Source of the DNA: Acanthaster planci
Taxonomy: Eukaryota; Echinodermata; Asteroidea; Valvatida; Acanthasteridae
Assembly: GCF_001949145.1 (NCBI RefSeq)
Contig: NW_019091679.1
Location: 170,031 to 214,168, forward strand
Length of the DNA: 44,138 nt
Reading direction: 5' to 3'
Below the pieces are notes generated by a model. The model was not told where the DNA came from. It ran no database searches and saw nothing but the letters and a program-made list of their open reading frames with translations. Position 1 is the stretch's first letter, and the number at the start of each line of letters is the position of its first letter. This document shows, piece after piece, positions 12,606 to 22,639 of the stretch. The position numbers and the translations under genes were made by a program.

Positions 12606-13445
12606 TAAGGGGATTTCAAGTGGTGCCACCCGATCACGTTCTGCAATTTTGGAACAAATGATCTGTAACTGAAGCCACCCAGGAAACATTCATGTCGGAA
12701 TATTTTCTGTGTGCATTTCAAGTAACAATGTGGAAAAATCAGACGTTCTTTCAATTCCAGCATTTGGTTCCTAGGTTACGGAGCGTACAGGGGCCATTTA
12801 CAAAAAAACAAACAAACAAACAAACAAAAACCCCCAAAACATGAGTTATCGTCTCGCCGCGGCGAAATAGTAACTCGAAATAAAACTTTTTGCATGTAGC
12901 CCTTATACGCTCCCGTACTAGGTCTCTTTGTTCATGTACCTTTCTTCTACCTCGCGTACTTACATGAAGGACGAAAATATACGTTTCGAAGATTTACGTA
13001 CCAGCAGTTGATGTGTTCTATAGATTTAGTCAGGCAGGCCTGATGCAGTTCTTGCCAGCAAAGGTCAGATTAAACTGTAAAAATTTCCTCTAATGCAGAT
13101 TATTCCTTTAGTTATTTTGTTTTCCAATTTAAGGCTGCTGAAATTTTCTGTTCTCTTATTTCAATATCAATGTTGACGTCTAGAAATACCATGAAACAAT
13201 TTTGTAACATTTTGTAACTTTTCGTCTGCATGCAAGTACACTGAGCTAAGTTGTACAAGACCTACGTTTAAAACGATTTTTAAAGAAGATAATAAAAGCA
13301 AAAATGTGCAGTTTAAAAAATGTTGGCGTTATTGTCTAGTCAAGAGTTTCGGAAGGGCACCATCAATGTTCAATTTGCAGAATTTACTAGCATGTAAAAC
13401 CAAAATTGCGACGATAGAAAGAGCACACAAATTGAGAACGATTCA
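12606..13445. repeat. Tandem duplication, copy 1
   Basis: This segment aligns along its length with 13527-14160. Shared stretches include GGAAACATTCATGTCGGAAT, GTGGAAAAATCAGACGT, CCTCGCGTACTT, CCTGATGCAGTTCTT, GCAAAGGTCAGATTA and TTTTGTAACTTTTCGTCT, in the same order. Copy 1 is longer mainly because of a 141-bp inserted element at 12777-12917. No gene is evident. Confidence 0.75.
12777..12917. mobile_element. 141-bp inverted-repeat MITE with 6-bp target duplication
   Basis: The ends are TACGGAGCGTACAGGGGC and, reverse-complemented, TACGGGAGCGTATAAGGGC. CTAGGT flanks it on both sides (12771-12776 and 12918-12923). The paralogous copy 2 has a single CTAGGT at this point, which is the empty site. 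Inside are a (CAAA)n run at about 12802-12830 and a second palindrome centred on CTCGCCGCGGCGA. There is no coding capacity. The superfamily is not assigned. Confidence 0.75.
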
Positions 13446-13526
13446 CTTAGTACCCTCACAGGGCATTGGGAAAGGCAAAATAATGTCGTTCAAACATTTT
13501 GTGCATTAAATACGTCACAGCTATTT

Positions 13527-14160
13527 GGGGATTTTACGTGCATGGTTCCACCCTATCACGTTCTGCTCTTTTTAAACATACGATCTTTAATTGAAACCAC
13601 CAAGGAAACATTCATGTCGGAATACAATTCAAGTAATAATGTGGAAAAATCAGACGTCCTTTCACTTCCGGCATTCTCTTCCTAGGTCTCTTTCATGTAC
13701 GTGTTTTTTCACCTCGCGTACTTTGAAGGACGAGAATGTACAACATTGCGAAGATTTTGTTGAGGTGTTTTAGATTTAGTCAGGGTAGCCTGATGCAGTT
13801 CTTCTTAGCAAAGGTCAGATTAGAGTGTAGAAATGATCCAAAAAAATGCAGATTATTTTTTAAGCTGCTGAACTTTTTCCAGACTGTTGTTTAAATTTCA
13901 ATGTTTACCTCTAGAAATATCATAAAACAATTTTGTAACTTTTCGTCTTCATGCAAGTACACAGAGCAAAGTTGTTCAAAGCCTATATCGGAAACGACTA
14001 TTCAATTAAGTAAATGAAAGCAAAATAACTATCAATTTTTAAAATTTGGACCTTATTTTAATAGCCAAGGATTTTGGAAGGGCGCCATCAGTGTTCAACT
14101 TTCAGAATATATCAGCATGACCCAGATTGTGACGATAGAGGGTGCACCCATGTTGAGGAC
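13527..14160. repeat. Tandem duplication, copy 2
   Basis: Second copy of the unit at 12606-13445, lacking the 141-bp insertion. Its similarity to copy 1 stops at the left end of the tyrosine-recombinase retroelement (14161), so the retroelement either inserted into this copy or bounds it. The downstream continuation of copy 1 was not found after 16898. Confidence 0.7.
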
Positions 14161-14343
14161 GACTATATATTTCCCGCGGTTCGCAGTAAAGCGGGAAATT
14201 GTTGTCTTGTAAATTCGAATAACACGTGTGTGGGTCAATAAGCAGGTGTGTTATGTAATTTGGAATGCCAGGATGGGAGTTTTAAAGGGGGTAATAATTG
14301 TGTAGATGGTTAGTTCTAGCGAGCACACCCATAGATGCGCGTT
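14161..14343 (+). repeat. Split direct repeat A1
   Basis: About 90% identical to A2 (16173-16355). It starts GACTATATATTTCCCGC and contains a hairpin with arms ATTTCCCGC and GCGGGAAAT at 14169-14200. Shared phrases include AATTCGAATAACAC, GTGTGGGTCAATA and TTGTGTAGATGGTTAGTT. Confidence 0.85.
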
Positions 14344-14399
14344 CCTGAACCTATTTTCCACAATGGAACAGCAAGCAAGCTCGAGCGAGTGCGGCAAGC

Positions 14400-14901
14400 A
14401 GTTGTAAGCTCTCTATCCGCATTGATGGACAAACTGGACGATCTAATATCGTCTAAGTTAGCAGGTTTTGAGAATAAAATCAGCTAGTCTCAGTGAGAGA
14501 TATCGGAAAGTCAGCTAGCTAAAATACAGGAAAACATTTTGCGCGCACATTGTAAAAAATTTAATTCAAGATGGTGGTGCCCGGGTACGGAAGGGGTCAA
14601 TGCCTTCGATCGGAATTGGAAGAATGAATGCAATTGGATGGTGCCCCCACCTAGGTTGATATTGAAAGCTTTGATGAAACTGCAACAGGAAAGCTCGAAG
14701 AGTACTCTGGTCATCCCAATGTGGAAGTCAGCCCAGTTCTGATCGTTTCCAGTGTCAAAAAACAAAGCTTTTAATAGTTTTGTGGTTGACAGCCAGGTAT
14801 TGCCCCAGGTAAACATTATAAACAGAGGACGAGGTAATAATGGTATTTTCGCTGAGAATTATTTGAAATTCAAAATGAAAGCACTGAAACTTGTCTTCTG
14901 A
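14400..14901 (+). pseudogene. Retroelement gag start fused to RNase H tail, degraded
   Basis: One reading frame runs from a short coiled-coil-like stretch (MDKLDDLISSKLAGFENKIS, from 14426) to TGA at 14899-14901, broken by TAG and TGA near 14486-14495 and by TGA at 14740-14742. The second part contains FNSRWWCPGTEGVNAF, CNWMVPPPRLI, LVIPMWKSAQF and INRGRGNNGIF. These resemble the segment between RNase H and the recombinase in DIRS/Ngaro polyproteins (established family pattern, recalled rather than searched). The gag-like start joins directly to this tail near 14550, so the reverse transcriptase was removed by an internal deletion that kept the frame. The premature TGA falls where the family normally has Trp, so it is probably a TGG-to-TGA change. 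The product is not expected to function. Confidence 0.65.
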
Positions 14902-14968
14902 AAATAACTTTGAATGAAGACTAGAGGTCCGGCACATTGTAACAGAAGTTTGTTTCTGTGTCACAGGT

Positions 14969-15963
14969 ATCGGGCTGAAGCGACATGTTTCACAGGCACT
15001 TCATGAGGCTGGAGTTAATGACGTTGGAATTGCTAGCAAAATGTGTGCGTTTATTATGCATTCCAAAAGCGATAGAACAGTCATCAAATATTACAATAGC
15101 TTCAAGAGATGGCAAGGTTTCTGTTCCTTAAAAGGTTTTCCTGCTCTACCAGCTGAACCTGTGCACATTGCAGTTTATCTCACCGAGCTTTTAGACGGTC
15201 ACAATTCCCATCATGTCATCTCATCTGCTGTATACAGTATCAAGTGGGCACATGAACTCAATGGTTTCGCCGATCCTACCAATAGTGCTTTTGTGAGAAA
15301 TCTGCATGAATCGGCAAAACGCATTACTGGGCATAAAACAGTCAAAAAAGATGTTGTCACGGCTGATATTGTAAGAGCATTGTGTGACAAGTTCAAAGAT
15401 AACGGGGATCTTGTGGTATAAACTTATGTATAATTACTACAGCATTACAACAGCATTCGCAGGCTTTCTAAGATATGATGAGCTCAGCTCCATACGTTGT
15501 ACAGATATTCAAATGAATTTTTCAAAATTTAGATAATTAAAAGTAAAACTGATCAATGTCGTAGTGGCAATGCGGTCGCCGTAAAGGTACCACCTCGGCA
15601 TGTCCATACAATATGTTAAATAAATACGTGTCAGCAGCAAATGTAGACTACAAAAACATCCGGTTACTTGTTCAAACCGATTTTCATATCTAAAGGTATT
15701 TGTAAATTAATATACAAGGACAAGAAGCTGAGCTACACAAGAGCAAGACAGTGCATTTTGAATATGTTGGCTTCAGGAGCGCCAGGTTTGAACTTAGGCT
15801 TAAATTCGCTTAGATCAGGGGAGCGACGGGAGCGGCTAATAACCAAATCAGTGAGCGTTGTCTAAAGCGTCATGGACGCTGGAAGAGTGATGTAAGCAAA
15901 GACGGATACATTGCAGACTCACTGAGGAAGCGGCTGCAAGTGACCCAAATACTGGGTTTATAA
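14969..15963 (+). pseudogene. Tyrosine recombinase (phage-integrase family), frameshifted
   Basis: The frame from 14969 (first Met at 15041) to 15421 encodes the N-terminal DNA-binding domain, with SDRTVIKYYNSFKRWQGFC and AVYSIKWAHELNG. A shift to another frame at about 15410 gives AFAGFLRYDELSSIRC, the box I Arg. Next come SKTDQCRSGN, the beta-hairpin Lys region, then KKLSYTRARQ and GLNSLRSG, where the usual His of HxLR is Asn. After another shift, RHGRWKSD and SKDGYIADSL supply the nucleophilic Tyr region, ending at TAA 15961-15963. At least three frame changes and the His-to-Asn replacement mark it as inactive. In an intact element it would integrate a circular DNA intermediate. A Crypton recombinase is the alternative, but the RNase H tail upstream favours the DIRS order. 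Confidence 0.8.
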
Positions 15964-16097
15964 ATTATGCAGTTCGAGTTTTCATTTCAACGGAGGTACG
16001 GGAAGAGTTCAGGGTTTACATGTAGTTAAAAGTTATTACTTGAATTTCTGCAAAAGTTGGATTTCTGCAACCCTTGCTTTGGTATTTTCTATCTCAT

Positions 16098-16171
16098 CGA
16101 TTCTCGTGCTGCTCTATCGACAAATTAAATTGAGAGATTTGGTTTAGTATTTTATTGTGAGTGTAAAGAGA
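16098..16171 (+). repeat. Split direct repeat B1
   Basis: This 74-bp repeat matches 16825-16898 without gaps at about 64 of 74 positions. It starts CGATTCTC and ends GTGTAAAGAGA. It abuts A2 directly, as expected for the B1-A2 junction of a split-direct-repeat element. Confidence 0.8.
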
Positions 16172-16172
16172 A

Positions 16173-16355
16173 GACTATATATTTCCCGCGGTTCGCAGTA
16201 ACGCGGGAAATTATTGTCTTGGAAATTCGAATAACACATAGTGTGTGGGTCAATAGGCAGGTGTGTTATGTAATCTGGAATGTCAGGATGGGGTTTTGAA
16301 GGGGATCAATTGTGTAGATGGTTAGTTTTAGCGAGCACACCAATAGACGCACGTT
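16173..16355 (+). repeat. Split direct repeat A2
   Basis: Second copy of A1. Its hairpin is better preserved, with arms TTTCCCGCG and CGCGGGAAA around the loop GTTCGCAGTAA. Sequence after 16355 diverges from the sequence after A1. Confidence 0.85.
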
Positions 16356-16824
16356 AAAATTGTCACCATACCGGTAGATTTATGAGGTGAAGTCCAACAC
16401 CAGCACAGAGGGGACCACTGACAGTTTTTGGACACAGGTTTCCCCTCAACGTCATAGTATCCAATGGAGTGATTCTAAAATATGGATAAATGATGTGATC
16501 AGTAGAAAACCAGATACATGGTTTTGCTTACAAAACGGTATTGTGTATTATTTAAAATTAAAGACGACATAAGATAGTTGCTGTACAATTTGCATATGCA
16601 AACTGGGGTATGCAGACAGGAGTATAACTGAAAGTTTTCTCAATATTAACTACTAAGAGTACGTTTCCATGACATGGCCGATGGACGACTTATTTTATAT
16701 TGAGCCACTGATGTACATTTTTCCTAATGGAATTTGAAATATTGTAAAAAAAAATAAAAACCCAGTACAGCACATGGCATAAATGGTAGTCATGCCGATA
16801 GAATAAAAGGTGAGGAATGAGCAC

Positions 16825-16898
16825 CGATTCTCATGCAGCACTATCGCTAAATTTAATTGGGAGGTTTGGTTTAGTGTTTTATTGTGTGTGTAAAGAGA
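16825..16898 (+). repeat. Split direct repeat B2, probable right end of the retroelement
   Basis: A 74-bp match to B1 ending GTGTAAAGAGA. The sequence beyond, starting CTGTGATTG, does not resemble A2, so the element probably ends here. Confidence 0.75.
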
Positions 16899-17859
16899 CT
16901 GTGATTGATGGAACATAGAAAAAGAACTGTTGGCAGGAGTAGATCTTAAAACTGATGATTTCCGATGGGCAGTTTATAGTTAAGTTCTTTCCCCATGATT
17001 TATTAATGGTTATATACGACACCTTTATATTACTGTTCTCTCCAACATAAAAGTGTAGCCGGACGGGGGCGGTAACTTGATTTCGACCAGAAAGTTCAAC
17101 CGAAGAACAAAGAAGAATTATGGCCGAAGGTCAGGCTCCGGTATCCACACTGACTTTATTCCACGGTAAAACTGTAACAAAAATACGAGAAAGCCTTCAC
17201 AACTCTTGTAAACATCACAACGTACATCTAAATAGCAATAGAAAAACAGTTAAACCACTGAACACGTATCTATAGGTTCCAATTAGTCGTGGGAATAAGC
17301 AAAGTGTTTAATACAGGGATCGTTCCATCCTAACAATGGCGGGTTGTAGACAAGAAACAGGTATTGCTCACTCACGGAAAACTGATAAATGCAGTGGAAT
17401 ACTATAATGTCTTGAATCTAGAAAGTCATGGCATATCCTGCAGCAATCTATGGTTATCTAAGATCAAACTTAAAGTACTATCTAACACTTTAACAATGGC
17501 AAGCGATCAATAAAATGGGGAGTAACTTGGAACGCCCTGGGATGGTAATAACAAGTCAGATCGCCTTACGAAAATATCGAGAAAATTACATCAAGAACAG
17601 CTGGACTTACACGACTGTGGCTCAATATGGGGAGAAATATTGCCTGTAACAATGGCATGTCTCAGGGATCTGGTGACACAAAATAACAGTTGAAAAAACA
17701 GGTAAAATTCTCTGGCAAGATTGCTAACTAATGAATCCTCTGAATTCCAAGAAAAGTGGACAGCGCCCTTTGAAGTCCGATAGAAAAAGATAAGTTTCAC
17801 TGTTAACTATGAAGAGCGCCCTCAGTAGAAGTAGCAGGACGGAGACTCCGGCCGTGACA
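16899..17859. other. Unassigned sequence, possible solo-LTR-like segment
   Basis: From about 17054 (TGTAGCCGGACGG) to about 17858 (CTCCGGCCGTGACA) the segment has TG...CA ends with weak inverted similarity, as in a solo LTR. No target duplication, primer-binding site or coding region supports this. The decamer TAACAATGGC occurs three times (17331, 17491, 17647), but the sequences between do not align. Confidence 0.2.
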
Positions 17860-18545
17860 ATTACCATAACTTTCATATGGAATTCTTGAATGGGGCAAAA
17901 GTGGTGTTGGTCATATTAATAGAATTTTACAATTACAGAAAAAGGCCTTACGTAATTAGTAATGTTAACTTTCGTGAGTGTAGTAATCCTCTTTTTTACA
18001 ATTGTAATACTTTAAAAATCACTGACATCTACACTTTCCAGTTGGGCTCCTTTATGTATCACCTCAATAACTTTCAGCCATCTCAATCAATTTGCTCAGT
18101 TTTCATCACCACTTTACAAGGCAAATTGATGAATTTCATCGCTCGTTCGCACATATACTAAGCTCGCTACATCTGCTGCGAAACAGGTAGGTCCTAATTT
18201 ATGGAGTGCCATGAATTTTTCCTTAAAACGTGCACCTAGTCTCTCAGCATTCAAACACAAAATATAAAAGTAAATTACTAATTAACTATGTAAGTGATGA
18301 TTAATTTCTTTCTCAGGGGGTTGCAGCAGGTAAAGGCTACATGGTCATGCACATGTGCTGTATTTAATATTTATTATGTTGAAAGTGTTATTGTGTTGTT
18401 GTCTTTGTGGAACTTTGTTTATTCGTAACTGGGGACCCCACTCGACAAGCACTGCTTCTTGGGGGGGCCCCATCCACATTATATACACTTTGTGAAACTG
18501 TTTCTATAGAGTAATATTATGTGGAAAGTGAACTGAACTGAAGTT
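17860..18545 (+). mobile_element. 5'-truncated jockey/CR1-like LINE, 3' end
   Basis: Two frames read together give the C-terminal part of a non-LTR ORF2: EWGKSGVGHINRILQLQKKA, then NPLFYNCNTLKITDIYTFQL and GSFMYHLNNF, then GPNLWSAMNFSLKRAPSL, ending at TAA 18265-18267. At least two frameshifts separate these pieces. The 3' UTR contains the GGGGACCCC...GGGGGGGCCCC pair and ends in a TGAAC repeat (GTGAACTGAACTGAAG), a tail style common in CR1/L2/jockey-like LINEs. The reverse transcriptase core is absent, as expected from 5' truncation. It is not functional. Confidence 0.7.
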
Positions 18546-18641
18546 AAATGTGCATTATTTTGTTCATCAATCCGTGCTTGTCAGTGCTTTGCCAGATCTG
18601 TTGAAAAACCACGTCATAGGATTTCATGGAGCGTCCCTTGG

Positions 18642-19206
18642 CTACTGCAGGCATAATTTCCTCAGAAGGCGGTGATTCCAGAAGCATACGACTCCCAAAA
18701 TACTCCGCCGTAACTTGGGACTTGTGGTCGCATAGATGAACGGGTTGATGGCGGAGTTGACCCACATGTGTGTAGTCAGCGGCATTACTCAGCAGCAAGC
18801 TAAACTTGAACCCGGCAAAAGATAAGAAATTTATGATGTAATAGGGGGTTGAGCTGAGGAAAAACACACCCACGATAAGCGCCAGAGTGATAGCAGCCTT
18901 GCAGTGCATTTTGTACGTGGTATTGATGCCTTGGATAGGTTGGTGACTATTGGCTCTAAAAGCGAATCGAGGATTTGTGGGAGGGTTGGCCAAGCCTAGT
19001 GGAATGATCGCAGTGCGGACTATCCCTTTGAAGTGCTTGAAGATGTTGACGTACACCTTGAAATTCAAGAAGGCTATTATGAAGGCCGGAAGAAGGAATC
19101 CAACCACCATGTGAGCAATGTTAAATGAGATAAGGTCGAGTACGCCAAATTCGCAGGTAACAGAGTAATCGACGGTGCCATACTCTCTTGCATTCGGCCA
19201 TACATC
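18642..19206 (-). pseudogene. Aminergic-like GPCR fragment (ECL2 to C-terminus)
   Basis: Read on the minus strand from 19206, the frame gives DVWPNAREYG, then VTCEFGV with the ECL2 Cys, TM5 with the FLLP motif, a loop of about 60 residues, and TM6 with FFLSSTPYYII. A one-base insertion near 18770 shifts the frame. In the next frame TM7 follows as MWVNSAINPFIYATT, then LLRKLCLQ and TAG at 18644-18642. The order and wording match the intact receptor at 35370-36485 most closely. TM1-TM4 are absent. Before 19206 homology stops at a TTTTTTGTTGTAG stretch that could be an old splice acceptor, though no upstream receptor exon was found. The W6.48 toggle residue is Ser. Truncation, frameshift and loss of this residue all point to a pseudogene. 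Confidence 0.85.
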
Positions 19207-19212
19207 CCGTAA

Positions 19213-22200
19213 GGCCTTTTGTACGGTATCAAATCGTAGTAGACCTACAACAAAAAACTACACACACTTCTATAAAAAATGTTTGTGTGAATTACACTGC
19301 ATATACGTAACACGTGTATGTACAATACATACATAAAATGGTGTGACTCAGGCGATGTCCGAAACCTAAAATTGCGGCAAACACTCGAACATGTCGCAAC
19401 ACGTCATCGCACATGGCGATCATATCCGAGTCCCGCTTCATTCATTAAACCGGGTTCGGGTTAAACCATTCTTCACGGCGTTAAAAGATTCAACACGAAC
19501 ACAATAAGAATCAACGTACTTAATCGATCCTTTACATTTTGTCTATATGTAGTAGCAGATGCTTATCCAAGGTTCAGTGTAATAATAGTAAAGTATACAT
19601 TCCTATTATAATTATGTTATATAAAAATCCTTCCAACATATAAACACCCTTACTATAAATGGTACGGACCACCTCCTCATTTTATGCAAATGAGGTGTTA
19701 CGTGGGCAAAATCCAGTCTTCTGATTGGTCGAGAGGCCAGAAAACAGGGGGAAAAGGGTAGTGGTTTTGGACCTTGTCTCCCAAAATGAGATATGTTGTC
19801 TGAAGAATATTGCGATAAATTTGCGTTCGCAAAATGTCCCTTCGACGTCTCGTTTCTACGTTGCACGTGTTACTCTTTAACAACCTTTCAGTTGATAATA
19901 AATGATATAAAACTGATGGCCGTGTTGTTGAAACACGTGCGTTACTTATCAACAAGAAAAAAATACTTAGCAACAGGAAGAAAAATTTATCTAAAGAAAA
20001 ATGATTTTTAATATCTTTCGACAAAACATGCTTTTTCTTTAAACTTAACGAGTCCGTTGTTCTTCTGTTTCTAATTTTACCTCCGTGGGGTCGGCAGCTG
20101 GAAGAGAACTAAAATTTAAATGTTAACATAACAAATACCCCGAGATGGTCAAAACACAAGGTGCCCAGACCGTGATTGTCTCCTGTTGCGTTAGCTGTAA
20201 TGCATGATATATGGAAGGAAATGTAATACCATCTTTGGCAAAGTGGCGTAGTCATTTATATCAGATTGCTCACATTTTGGCTGAAGAGTCCAACTGACCT
20301 CTGTACCAGGGACAAACAACGCCCTTACAGACGCTGAGGCTGCACTACTGCTGTAGTGGCGTAACTTTGAGGCACATTAGGGACTGCCTTTGACCCCCTC
20401 TTGTAGCCCCCGTCCGTGTACCTCCCTGGTCAGATATTAGAGAAGGAAAAGAAATCTGGTGATAGTCTGCGTTGGTCAGTGTTTTAATTATGACCAAACC
20501 AAGTAAGTGCCCTCCCCAAGTGAGGGTCAACAAGTGCCTTCCTGTGAAATACACTCCGGTTATGGTTGTAAGAGATCTCAACTTCTTTGCGTTTAGTTTG
20601 GCCCAGTTAAATAACATTGTACCAAAAAGACGTTGAAGGAACTTTTGTGCGCTGGCTAATCCCCAATCCCCAAGTAAAAAGCAAACGATCGAATAAATTA
20701 TTTTTGGTTCATCCCCAGGATCGTCATAGTTCATCAGCCTGTAGGTCAGAAGAAACTGCCGAGATTTTCTCTTGGTAAAAGGTCTTTGAAAGCAAGAAGG
20801 AAGGATATATTTAATCAAGATTTACAAAAGCCCTAAATTTACTTGAAGGAAATATATTGTTTCCATTTTCTCAAAGGGACAGGTTTATCCCGATATTGCC
20901 CTGGGGGTGAATTCGACGAATTTGTCAGTAGTGCCTAGGGCCAGTATAGTCGATATTACGTCATCATTTTAGCCTCTCGACCAATCAGAACGCAGGATTT
21001 GGCGGAAATTTAGCCTCATTAACATAATTTGAGGAGCCAGCCCGTACCATGTTTAAGAGGGGTGTACGTGTTCAATAAGCGAGGCATCAACTTTTGATTA
21101 TTGGAATATTCTTCTGATTTTGTCCATTTTTCTGCGTATTGTATTTTATCTGTAAAAGCGTATGACTTCAGTACTAGGACGGAATGGAGCGTGCTTTGCG
21201 AATAAAAAGGAAAGATTTCTGTTGTAGGATTTATGCTCAATTATGTACATGTGCTCGGGTTTGTAAAGGCATATCAACATAGTATACTAACTAGCCCACC
21301 AGGCAATCCCAAGGTAATCAAGGAGTAGGAAGCAATCATCCCTACACAATAGACAGCTCGTGCCGCCGGTTAATGAGAGGGATAATCCCTAGATAATGGA
21401 CTGTATGTAGTGGCTGAGCTGTGTCGGCAGACTATTGTGTTAATGATTACATTGGGTACGTTGGAAATGAGCGTTGGTCTGACTTAACCTTTGGACACTA
21501 AGGAAGAGAGGGCGCCTACATGCTAGCGGTCTTAGGTTTGGCTTACCGAGATTTGATCGACACGGGAAGAAGACTCTGTTGTCCCTTGCTGATTTTTTTA
21601 ATCCTTTGAACTAGAGTGTTTTACGTCCTGTTACCCTGTACATGTATACGTTTCACAAACTCAGTCAGAGCGGAGCGTTACTGTTGTTCTTTATTGCGGA
21701 ACCTAAATGAAAAAATACAGCATTATATAAAATTAAGAATTCTGGGGGTGGCATGACGTCAGTTGGGGATTTTTAATACGTAGCAAAGGGGTAAATTTAT
21801 TCGTCGTGCTGTGGAATATTGTGTAGAGGTTCCGGCCAATATCTGATCTGAAAATTATTATTCGATAGTCATACCGATAAGTATAACACAAAACAAATTC
21901 GATGGACCTCACATATTGGTTTCTGGCAGGTTTGTACTGGTACCGTTTTATTTCCCGTTGTTCATCATTGATTTTTTTGCTGTATAAATACCATTCATGT
22001 TGACTCTGCGAAGGATGACCTTAAAATGACACGAAACAAGTGAAAGCGTTCCATATATCCTATTTTATCCCACACACCAGGGTCAACCTGTACCAAACTT
22101 TCTGACCTTATTCTATGCCTATCCTTTACCAAAGGTCATTCTGTACTATAATTTTTCACCCTACACCTCATTCCTATTCATGTCGATATCATATTATTAT

Positions 22201-22284
22201 TATTATTATACTTATGAAGATTAATGTGACCTTTTGCCATTTTTGTCGCAAAGGTCAAATTGTGCCAAACAGTCACCCCCCCCA
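19213..22284. other. Intergenic, with an inverted pair of dispersed repeats
   Basis: TTCTGATTGGTCGAGAGG occurs at 19719-19736 and in reverse at 20973-20990. Similarity extends outward over about 80 bp on each side (GGTACGG...CTCCTCA...ATGAGG). Between them lies a 157-codon minus-strand frame (20345-20818) with no domain I can assign; its ITGVYFTGRHLLTL stretch faintly recalls the C-terminal region of some LINE RNase H domains. A short (ATT)n run lies at about 22193-22209. Confidence 0.35.
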
Positions 22285-22639
22285 ATATTTATGTCGCGTT
22301 TTTCCTTCTCAAATGCTGTAGAGAAGTATTTTTTTCTTAGCAGTTCGCAAAATACTTGTTAACCTGTTTCGATACTTGTCATATTTTTATTAGTTTCACT
22401 CGGATTGCTTAGGTAGCTCTGATACCTATTATTTTTCGCCTGATTGACTTTAAAAGACCCTTTGTGAGCCACGGGTTAGGTTTCGCCTTTTTACATTTGT
22501 ATCTTTTGTATGGAAAAAATTCATCAAAAAGCGTGGTTAATTTAACATTGAACTGTGACAATCATTTACATTTCGCGCATTTATTGTATGATTCCAGTAT
22601 ACTCTGCGATGCACGTTTCAATGCAGCTACATTACGGTC

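Larger units (their letters stand above)
14161..16898 (+). mobile_element. Ngaro/PAT-type tyrosine-recombinase retroelement, internally deleted
   Basis: The layout is A1 (14161-14343), a gag and RNase-H-tail remnant, a tyrosine recombinase remnant, B1 (16098-16171), A2 (16173-16355) and B2 (16825-16898). This A1-genes-B1-A2-B2 order is the split direct repeat layout known for Ngaro/PAT elements of the DIRS order. The reverse transcriptase and most of RNase H are missing, so the element cannot be autonomous. About 470 bp without recognisable content lie between A2 and B2. DIRS-order elements make no target duplication, and none was seen. Confidence 0.75.

Noticed and set aside
17331-17656. Tandem repeat of about 158 bp marked by TAACAATGGC
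   Set aside because: Only the decamer recurs; the intervening sequences do not align.
17054-17858. Solo LTR with TG...CA ends
   Set aside because: No target duplication and no internal retroelement signals; the end similarity is short and could be chance.
20345-20818. 157-codon minus-strand frame as a gene
   Set aside because: No recognisable domain, no homology cue beyond a faint LINE RNase H likeness, and it lies between inverted dispersed repeats.
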